Source of the DNA: Caldimicrobium sp964493015
GTDB taxonomy: Bacteria; Desulfobacterota; Thermodesulfobacteria; Thermodesulfobacteriales; Thermodesulfobacteriaceae
DNA: 64,000 nt
Direction of reading: 5' to 3'
Assembly: GCA_964493015.1 (NCBI GenBank)
Contig: CAZBLU010000006.1
Coordinates: forward strand, 1-64,000
Shown here: in pieces, positions 57,853-64,000 of the stretch
How the letters are laid out: the number at the start of each line of letters is the position of its first letter
Numbering within the stretch: position 1 is the stretch's first letter
Position numbers and translations under genes: made by a program
Notes under the pieces: model-generated
Seen by the model: only the letters and a program-made list of their open reading frames with translations
Told to the model about the DNA's origin: nothing
Databases searched by the model: none

Positions 57853-58767
57853 ATGGAAGGGAAACTCATTTCTATTGTTATTCCTATGCATAATGAGGAG
57901 GGTAATGTAAAGTTGGTCTATGAGGAAACAAAGGCAGTCTGTGAGGAAATTAAAAGAGAAAAGGGCTATGACTATGAGATAGTTTTTGTCAATGACGGAA
58001 GCACGGATCATACCTTGGAGCTTTTAAAGGAAATCAAGGCTAAAGACCCTAAGGTAAGGCTTCTATCTATGGACCGAAATAGAGGAGAGGCTGCTGGATT
58101 GACTGCTGGCTTTCAACTGGCACGAGGAAGGTATATCTTTACCATGGATGGAGATGGGCAAAATGACCCAAGATATTTTCGGGAGCTTTTAGAAAAATTG
58201 GAAGAGGGGTTTCTTGTGGCAACAGGCTATAGAGTTAAGCGCAAAGAGCCCCTTTTTACCAGAAAAATTCCCTCTTTTATAGCCAATAGAATTATTGCTC
58301 TGGTTACAGGACTGAAGGTTAGAGATAATGGGTGCTCCCTGAAAGGCTACAGAGCAGATATTCCTCGTAGATACCAAATCCCTCACGGATTTCACAGATT
58401 TTTGCCTGCCCTCTTTGGGGTAAAAAATTCTGAGGTAGTGGAAATTCCCGTTCTTGACCGCAAGAGACACTGGGGGCGCTCTCACTATGGTCTAAAGAGG
58501 ACCTTTGAGGTCCTAAGGGAACTCATAACCTTTCCCTTTTTGAAAAGGGCACCCTTTTATGAGAAATTCTTTAAAATATGGGCCTTCTTGCATCTCATAG
58601 GAGCTACACCTCTTCTCTTTTATCTTCTTTTAGCCCCAAGTCTTTGGGGGCTTTTCCTTGAAGGAGCCCTTCTCCTTGGTGCAGGGGTAAGCTACCTCAT
58701 CTATAAAAACCTAAAGAGATTTAACGTAGCTCAAAGGGAAGGGGTATTCAAAGTTGAGGAATTATAG
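57853..58767 (+). CDS. Family 2 glycosyltransferase (ArnC/DPM1-like)
   Basis: A 304-residue enzyme. GT-A core with SIVIPMHNEEGN (about 7-18), FVNDGSTDHT (45-54) and DGDGQNDPRYF (94-104, DxD-type). The late NGCSLKGYR and GRSHYGLKRT are typical of polyprenyl-phosphate sugar transferases. Two C-terminal membrane helices (about 232-278). It probably loads the lipid carrier used by the GT39 enzymes. Its 3' end overlaps the next GT39 gene tail-to-tail by 37 bp. Confidence 0.92.
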   Translation: MEGKLISIVIPMHNEEGNVKLVYEETKAVCEEIKREKGYDYEIVFVNDGSTDHTLELLKEIKAKDPKVRLLSMDRNRGEAAGLTAGFQLARGRYIFTMDGDGQNDPRYFRELLEKLEEGFLVATGYRVKRKEPLFTRKIPSFIANRIIALVTGLKVRDNGCSLKGYRADIPRRYQIPHGFHRFLPALFGVKNSEVVEIPVLDRKRHWGRSHYGLKRTFEVLRELITFPFLKRAPFYEKFFKIWAFLHLIGATPLLFYLLLAPSLWGLFLEGALLLGAGVSYLIYKNLKRFNVAQREGVFKVEEL

Positions 58768-60323
58768 AGAATATAGTAGCTCTTAGAGGGTTCTTTCCTG
58801 TTTTCAAAGGACCGAATGATAAAATTCAGAATCCTTGCCTTTTCTTGGACCTGAGGGGGTAAGGTTTTCCTAAGGATTAAGACATGGCATTCCCTTAAGG
58901 CCCTTTCTTCCTCCCTGTAGAGGGGGACCTTTTCCTTAATCTCTGCATAAAAGTAAAAATTAGCAACAGGTCCTTCTTCCTTAGAGACAGCACATAGACG
59001 GAGATTTTTATGCTCAGTGATTAAGGTTTTTACAAATTTTCCTGCCTCCTTTTCAGTGCTTTGACTAAAATGAGGTTGGTATAAGCCAAAAAAGAGGACT
59101 TCTATAGATAAATATAGTAAAACTATGGCAAGAAAGGGATAACTAATCTTAGTGCGCAAAAGAAGAAGTCCAACCTGTAAGAGAAAGAATAGTATAGTAT
59201 AGAAAATGAGTTTGAAGGTAATAGTAAAACCAAAACTTTTTAGAATAAGGGGAGAAGAAAGGGTGATGAGGGGAATAACAAAGGCACCCCAAGTATATAT
59301 TTTGGGGAGGATTGTAGGAGTAAATCTCTTGATATAAAGGGTGATAAGAATTATGGAAAAGGGTAGGATGGGAAGAATATAATAACCTCTTCTTGCTTTA
59401 GCAATAGCGAAGAGAATAAAAATAGCCAAGTTACTCAAGAGAAATACCTTCTCTACCCTTGTGAGGAGGCTATAATTTTTGATTTTTTTATAGAGGGCGG
59501 AGAGGAGAAATAAGCTAAAGGGGGCAAGCCATAGGGGCCAAAAATAAAGATATATATAAAAGGGCCTCAGGTTGTCATAAGGGTCCACAGCTTGTTTTAG
59601 ATTTTCCCTAAACCAGAGATAAAAGGGAAGGCTTGTTTGCATCTCTTGAGAGGTTAGGTAATAGGGTAAAAAATATAAAAGAACTCCCAAAAAGAGGGCC
59701 AAAAAGGCCTTGGGATTAAAGTGAAAATATAATTTGTGAAAGAGAATATCTATCATCACAAAGAGAGTAAGAACTGCTACGGCTGTCAACCCTTTGCTAA
59801 GAGTGGCTATAAGAAGGCCAAAAAAGAAGAGTAGATATCCAATTAAGCTTTTCTTTTCTCTGAAATAGACATAGACAGTGAGGGCTATAATCAGACCAGT
59901 GAGTTGATAAATCTCTGATTGAGCAAGTCTCACAAACTGCAGAAAACCAAGGGAACTTCCATAAAGAAAAGTAGCAAGCTTGGCATAAGGAGCCTCAAAG
60001 ATCTTTAAACTAAGCCTCCAAAAGATAAAGACTGAGACAAAGGCAAGGATAGCACCTGAAAGTCGCACGCTGAATTCACTATAGCCCAAGAGCTCACCAC
60101 TTTTTTTAATGAGCCAAAAGGGAAGTAGGGGCTTAGTCACATGGGGCTCAAAATTAAGGGTAGGCACAAAATTTGACCCTCTAAGGCTCATCTCTCGAGC
60201 CCCTTCAGCCCATCTTCCTTCCACTCCAAAAAGAGGCCTCTTCCCCAGATACCCAAATATGGCAAAGCTGACTAAAAGTAAAAAGATAAGGACAATCAAT
60301 CTATCCAGTAGGTTTACAGACAT
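58731..60323 (-). CDS. ArnT-like glycosyltransferase (GT39/PMT_2), copy 2
   Basis: A 530-residue membrane protein with about 12 helices and a C-terminal soluble domain (about 430-530). Features: FGVEGRWAEGAREM (32-45) with the acidic residues of the GT39 active site, NFEPHVTKPLLPFWLI, and RLSGAILAF. It is encoded opposite to the GT2 gene, with a 37-bp 3' overlap, and divergent from copy 3. AGGAGT precedes ATG. Confidence 0.85.
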   Translation of the reverse strand: MSVNLLDRLIVLIFLLLVSFAIFGYLGKRPLFGVEGRWAEGAREMSLRGSNFVPTLNFEPHVTKPLLPFWLIKKSGELLGYSEFSVRLSGAILAFVSVFIFWRLSLKIFEAPYAKLATFLYGSSLGFLQFVRLAQSEIYQLTGLIIALTVYVYFREKKSLIGYLLFFFGLLIATLSKGLTAVAVLTLFVMIDILFHKLYFHFNPKAFLALFLGVLLYFLPYYLTSQEMQTSLPFYLWFRENLKQAVDPYDNLRPFYIYLYFWPLWLAPFSLFLLSALYKKIKNYSLLTRVEKVFLLSNLAIFILFAIAKARRGYYILPILPFSIILITLYIKRFTPTILPKIYTWGAFVIPLITLSSPLILKSFGFTITFKLIFYTILFFLLQVGLLLLRTKISYPFLAIVLLYLSIEVLFFGLYQPHFSQSTEKEAGKFVKTLITEHKNLRLCAVSKEEGPVANFYFYAEIKEKVPLYREEERALRECHVLILRKTLPPQVQEKARILNFIIRSFENRKEPSKSYYILYNSSTLNTPSL

Positions 60324-60347
60324 ACTCCTAAAAATCTTTAAAAATCT

Positions 60348-60376
60348 TTGGCGCTGTGTTAAAATTACCAGATAAT
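60348..60376 (+). promoter_or_regulatory. Candidate promoter of GT39 copy 3
   Basis: TTGGCG (60348-60353), 17 bp, GATAAT (60371-60376). The predicted start coincides with ATG 60383, which would make the message leaderless. Confidence 0.4.
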
Positions 60377-60382
60377 CTAGAA

Positions 60383-61996
60383 ATGAAAAGCCAGAAATTA
60401 ATTCTCTCTTTTCTTATTCTTATTCTTTTTGGCCTTTTCCTCTATCTTCCCTTTCTTGGAGAAAAGGAGTTCCAAGGGGAAGAGGGAAGGCGTGTCCTTA
60501 TAGCTTTACAGATGCTTGAAAAGGGCGAGTTTCTTATACCTACCCTTTTTGACGAACCCTATTTCAATAAACCTCCCCTATTTAACTGGGCCTTGGCAGG
60601 TTTTTTTGCTTTAACTGGAGATTTTAGTGAGTTTACAGCAAGGGCCTTATCATCCTTAGTCTTGATACTTACCTCTCTTTTTTTAACCTATATCTGGGTT
60701 AGGACCTTAGAAAAGGAGCGCTCAGATAGAGAAAACCTCATGACCTCCCTTTTAACAGGACTTATCTTTTTAACTATACCTGAAGTGATAGATAAGGCCT
60801 TAAGGGCAGAAATTGATGCCCTCTATGCCTCGCTTTTGACTATAGCCCTTTTTGGCTGGTTTTATTTAGCCGAGGTTAAGGCCCTAAGGATTAGAGCTTA
60901 CATCCTGAGTGGTCTTTTCCTTGGTTTAGCCATCCTAACTAAAACTTTTCAGGCCCTTTTATTTTTTTACATAGCCCTAATTCCTTACCTGATTTGGCAA
61001 AGACGGATAAAGGAGCTTTTTTCCCTGCCTGCCTTAGTGGGGCTATGCACTACGATTGGAGTTTTTCTTTTATGGGCCATTCCCGTGTCTTTTAAAGTGG
61101 GCCTTATGCCCTTTATCAAGGCCTGGATTATGGAATATTTTTCTGCAGCCAAGGCCCAGGAGATGACCTTTTGGCAGCACTTAGAGGCCTATACTCTCTC
61201 TGCAGTCATCAGCTTTTCCCCTTGGATCTTTTTCCTTTTCACTCTCAGATATAAAGCCTTTAAGGAATTTCTTAAGGAACATCCCCTTTTGCTTAAGCTT
61301 TTCTATTTTTCCCTCTTTCTCTTTGTTTTTTCCTATCTCCTTCATTTTCTTTTTCCTGGTGCAAGGTTGAGATATATGTTGCCTTCTATAGGTGGCCTTG
61401 TCTACCTAATTGCCATAGTATTTTTCTTTTATTTGGTTAACTCAAAAACCCTATCTAAAACTTTTACTTATTTATTGAAAATATTCTGTCTTTTAAATAT
61501 TCTTTTTGTCTTCGTTATCTTCTTTTATCTTCAATACATAAATATTATTATCCATTATAGTTTTTATTTTCTTTCTATCGTTTTCATAGCTCTTAATATT
61601 TTTTTCTTTTTACAAAAAAACTATTACTATGAAAATCTTTTCATTCTTTTGATTGTCTTTATCTTTTTTGCCAAGCACTTTTTTGTAATTTCCTATTATC
61701 CATATCATCAAAAAAATATGAATTATTTTCGTAAAGCTACCTTTGAAATTGCTGGTTTAATAGGTAAGGATAAACCCTTTTATTTGTGTAAAACTATACC
61801 TCATCATTTAGTATATTATTTAAAATATAAGTATAAATTTGTGCAAGATGTTAGGTATTTAAGGGTATGTGACAAACTGCCCGAAAGTGCATATATCCTA
61901 ATTCAAGATAAAGATGTGACTGAGGAATTACTAAAAAGATATCAAAATACTCCTATTTTTGTTCGTAATAAAAAATACTATCTAATTCGTATGTAG
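60383..61996 (+). CDS. ArnT-like glycosyltransferase (GT39/PMT_2), copy 3, compositionally mosaic
   Basis: A 537-residue membrane protein. N-terminal GT39 features: FQGEEGRRVLIAL (about 29-41), FDEPYFNKPPLFNWAL and FTARALSSL, then LRAEIDALYASLLT. Up to about residue 350 the DNA has ordinary GC. Beyond about 61430 it becomes very A/T-rich, and the protein turns into Phe/Ile/Tyr/Lys-rich helices plus a soluble tail. ATG 60383 was chosen; the GTG at 60356 has no better ribosome binding site. Confidence 0.83.
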   Translation: MKSQKLILSFLILILFGLFLYLPFLGEKEFQGEEGRRVLIALQMLEKGEFLIPTLFDEPYFNKPPLFNWALAGFFALTGDFSEFTARALSSLVLILTSLFLTYIWVRTLEKERSDRENLMTSLLTGLIFLTIPEVIDKALRAEIDALYASLLTIALFGWFYLAEVKALRIRAYILSGLFLGLAILTKTFQALLFFYIALIPYLIWQRRIKELFSLPALVGLCTTIGVFLLWAIPVSFKVGLMPFIKAWIMEYFSAAKAQEMTFWQHLEAYTLSAVISFSPWIFFLFTLRYKAFKEFLKEHPLLLKLFYFSLFLFVFSYLLHFLFPGARLRYMLPSIGGLVYLIAIVFFFYLVNSKTLSKTFTYLLKIFCLLNILFVFVIFFYLQYINIIIHYSFYFLSIVFIALNIFFFLQKNYYYENLFILLIVFIFFAKHFFVISYYPYHQKNMNYFRKATFEIAGLIGKDKPFYLCKTIPHHLVYYLKYKYKFVQDVRYLRVCDKLPESAYILIQDKDVTEELLKRYQNTPIFVRNKKYYLIRM

Positions 61997-62067
61997 TTGG
62001 TTCTCAAAGTGTGCCGAATTTGAGAAGTAGAGTTTTATTTTTGCATAGTTGAGGTTATGAGGAGTAG

Positions 62068-62832
62068 TTAAAATTTTTCTTTCAAGAGAGGGGGATAAAG
62101 GGCGCCATAGAGGTCCCAAACCAAGGTCTTTGCCTCCTTTATTCCAAGACGGGTAAGGCCTCTTGCTAAGGGTATTAAATCTCTCACCCTCTCTTTAAGC
62201 TTTAAGGGCCTACAGTAGAACCTAATTCCGTCTAAGTCAAAAAGTTTGAGCTCTCCAGATGGGGAGAGGTAATAGTTATAGATCTTACTATCTTTTAAAA
62301 GGATCCCCTTGTTATGAAGGGTGAATAGGAATTCTACGATTTTTTGCACTAAAGGATAGTTTATTTGGGTATTAGGGAGTAGGATATCCCCTTTAGCAAG
62401 AAAACCTCTCTCCATATAGGGAAAGAGTATAGCCCCGTAAAAAGGGGCGCGGTTTAAAAAGGCCTTCCAAGGAGAAGTCCACCACAGGGCAAGGGGTGAG
62501 ATGAAGAGAATTTCTAAAGATTTAAGTTTTTCCATATTCTCCCAGAAGGCCTTTACCCGATTACGCTTAAAGAGCCTCGTGTTATAAAGTTTTAGAAAAT
62601 AATTTGGTTTTTCCTCAGAAAAGGGGATAAGGAAGAGGGCAAGGTGTGAGGCACAGCGCTTAAAAACTTTAAAAGAAAATTTTTTCCCCTTGAGGGAGTG
62701 TAGATCAAAGCCATGGCTACAAAAGAGATTTAAATCCACCTTTGGTGGAATTATATCTCTTAAGCATAGAGGAAATATTTCTGCCTTTAGCTGTAATATC
62801 TTTGCTTCCTTTTCCATTTTGGCAACTTCCAT
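62068..62832 (-). CDS. LPS-kinase-like protein (KdkA/WaaP-type fold, divergent)
   Basis: A 254-residue protein resembling small kinases that phosphorylate lipopolysaccharide core sugars. Residues LKDSKIYNYYLSPSGELKLFDLDGIRF (two blocks near 190-217) hold the catalytic Asp and the DLDG that replaces DFG. The catalytic loop has KD in place of the usual HxD, so activity is uncertain. The N-terminal lobe has FLKLYN with a candidate ATP-binding Lys. ATG 62832 follows TGGAG; ATG 62817 is possible. It neighbours the glycosyltransferases. Confidence 0.6.
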   Translation of the reverse strand: MEVAKMEKEAKILQLKAEIFPLCLRDIIPPKVDLNLFCSHGFDLHSLKGKKFSFKVFKRCASHLALFLIPFSEEKPNYFLKLYNTRLFKRNRVKAFWENMEKLKSLEILFISPLALWWTSPWKAFLNRAPFYGAILFPYMERGFLAKGDILLPNTQINYPLVQKIVEFLFTLHNKGILLKDSKIYNYYLSPSGELKLFDLDGIRFYCRPLKLKERVRDLIPLARGLTRLGIKEAKTLVWDLYGALYPPLLKEKF

Positions 62833-62885
62833 AATCTCCAAAATTAAAGGATGATCCCCTTTTTCTTACCTCTAATAGATGAGCC

Positions 62886-63941
62886 TTACTCTTCTAAATG
62901 GTTTATAAGGCAATCTACATAGTTATCCCAAGTGAGATGGGCAACAGTTGAAGCAATTATATAGGGATCAAAGGGGGTGTCAAGGGCTCTGAGTATTGCC
63001 TCTTTTAGAGCTTTTTCCTCTCTCTCCACAACAAAGCCATTTAATCCTTCTATGACAAATTCAGAGGTGCCATCAAAGGGGGTAGTAATCACAGGGGTGC
63101 CTGAGGCAAGGGCTTCTAAAGTAGACTGAGCTCCAGGGTCATAAAGGGTAGGAAGCACAAATAGATCTGCCAGGGCGTAAAGCTTTTCCATCTCCTTTAC
63201 TTTTCCTAAAAACTTTACTCTCTCGCTTGAAGTCCCATCCTTTCCTGCCACAAGAAGTTTGATGTGTGAGGGTAAGTGGGGTAGGGTCTTTAATAAGAGG
63301 TTAAGTCCTTTTCGTTTAGTATCATAACCCACAAAAAGGATTATGTAATCTTTGGGTGAGAGATTGAATATTTTTCTATAAATATTTCTGTTTTGTCTTA
63401 GATGAGGATGAAATTTTTGGATATCTATACCTCTATGGCACACATAAGTTTTAGATAAAATCTGGGGATAAAAGTTAGCGAGGATATTTCTTGTTGGGGA
63501 GAATAGGGCTATAACCTTTTTGGCCTCCGTTAAAGCAACTTTTTCCAGTTTAAGCATGATCCTATAACGAGGGCGCATTAGAGAAAGGAATGATCCCCTT
63601 TGATGAAGAGTGTAACTAACTAAAGGATCACAAAGGATAAATAAATTACTTTTCCAAGGGAAGCGATAAAAACTAATGATGTAATCATAGTGGATTTCCT
63701 GAAGAATTCTTTTGGCTTGAAAAATAAAAAGAAGTTGTTTGGGAATAGAACCAAATCCCCTTAAAGGTAGCCTATAGAGGTCTATTTGATCAACTATTTC
63801 CTTTGAGAGGGATACTTCATGGGCAATTAAGGATATTTGGAATCCTCTTTGTAATAATCTTATGGCAACTTCGGCTACATGTCTTTCTGCGCCACCAAGC
63901 TCAAAACCAACCTTAGGCCGAATAATAAGTATTTTTTTCAT
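62886..63941 (-). CDS. Family 4 glycosyltransferase (GT-B fold)
   Basis: A 351-residue enzyme. N-terminal ELGGAERHVAEVA (about 14-26) and C-terminal donor-binding domain with FVGYDTKRKGLNLLL, the FVLPTLYDPGAQSTLEALASG stretch (EX7E-like region, given by its key residues P, D, E and A) and PVITTPFDGTSE. Such enzymes add hexoses or heptoses to LPS core. ATG 63941 fits the family start MKKILIIRP; an upstream in-frame start at 63992 adds an unlikely 17 residues. No clear ribosome binding site. Confidence 0.9.
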   Translation of the reverse strand: MKKILIIRPKVGFELGGAERHVAEVAIRLLQRGFQISLIAHEVSLSKEIVDQIDLYRLPLRGFGSIPKQLLFIFQAKRILQEIHYDYIISFYRFPWKSNLFILCDPLVSYTLHQRGSFLSLMRPRYRIMLKLEKVALTEAKKVIALFSPTRNILANFYPQILSKTYVCHRGIDIQKFHPHLRQNRNIYRKIFNLSPKDYIILFVGYDTKRKGLNLLLKTLPHLPSHIKLLVAGKDGTSSERVKFLGKVKEMEKLYALADLFVLPTLYDPGAQSTLEALASGTPVITTPFDGTSEFVIEGLNGFVVEREEKALKEAILRALDTPFDPYIIASTVAHLTWDNYVDCLINHLEE

Positions 63942-64000
63942 GTTAAAAGTGGGGTTGTAAAAATTCAATTTTATATTAATATAAAAATTCAAATTTTGAA

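Overview
The window looks like a contiguous chromosomal segment of a thermophilic, anaerobic, Gram-negative bacterium. The best guess is the Thermodesulfobacteria (Caldimicrobium / Thermodesulfobacterium relatives). The reasons are moderate GC with Lys/Glu/Leu-rich proteins, tightly packed overlapping genes, a B12-dependent ribonucleotide reductase, a DUF6178 protein of the kind seen in deltaproteobacteria-like anaerobes, an N-terminally extended class II aldolase, an endonuclease Q homologue, and outer-membrane functions (CpoB-like lipoprotein, LPS-type sugar genes, membrane lytic transglycosylase). No rRNA, CRISPR array, intact insertion sequence, prophage or replication origin was seen. The taxonomic call is inference from gene content.

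Layout. 1-400: a partial gene and two tRNAs (Arg-CCT, Val-TAC). 561-6500 (minus): SAM hydroxide adenosyltransferase, a three-Cys thiouridylase-like PP-loop enzyme, recN and a four-gene ECF nickel/cobalt importer. The importer has a consensus promoter (TTGACA-N17-TATAAT) next to a NikR-like operator. 6833-12178: fructose-bisphosphate aldolase, then the minus-strand run dnaX-ybaB-recR-(kinase-like)-dprA. 12526-17444: a Tat-exported four-cluster ferredoxin plus cytochrome b without a catalytic subunit, facing a heme-type sensor kinase / sigma-54 activator pair. 17686-21241: DAHP synthase, phosphohexomutase, DciA-like loader, universal stress protein. 21248-25697 (minus): recJ, dGTPase-like, formyltransferase-like, CpoB-like. 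25822-32754: galE, a flavoprotein, an SNF transporter, tRNA-Thr, a DegT aminotransferase, a TIM-barrel isomerase, a lytic transglycosylase. 32751-36464 (minus): gatC-gatA-Rpn nuclease-parB. 36597-41805 (plus): rlmE-sbcD-dapB-Mrp-like-DUF364-membrane protein-murI.

41806-43155 is the only clearly accessory stretch. It holds a wrecked AAA-ATPase/PDDEXK pseudogene, a 70-residue membrane protein with a strong ribosome binding site flanked by two near-identical 19-bp palindromes, a cluster of short direct repeats, and a REP-like hairpin. 43156-50740 is a long plus-strand housekeeping run: rplS-rnhB-yraN-DUF6178-nrdJ-hom-CheD-like-HDOD. 50824-54225 has a small lipoprotein, a charged secreted protein, an EndoQ homologue directly behind tRNA-Leu, and a DUF2905 protein. 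54273-64000 is a surface-glycan locus: three ArnT-like GT39 enzymes, a GT2, a GT4, a Gfo/Idh/MocA dehydrogenase with a DegT aminotransferase (a GnnA/GnnB- or WbpB/WbpE-type pair), and an LPS-kinase-like protein.

I did not find a complete, obviously new defence or biosynthetic system. The most unusual items are the small membrane-protein cassette between palindromes, the orphan redox module facing a heme sensor pair, the catalytically dead CheD-like protein, the Mrp homologue without its C-terminal CxxC paired with DUF364, the bacterial EndoQ, and the compositional break inside one GT39 gene.
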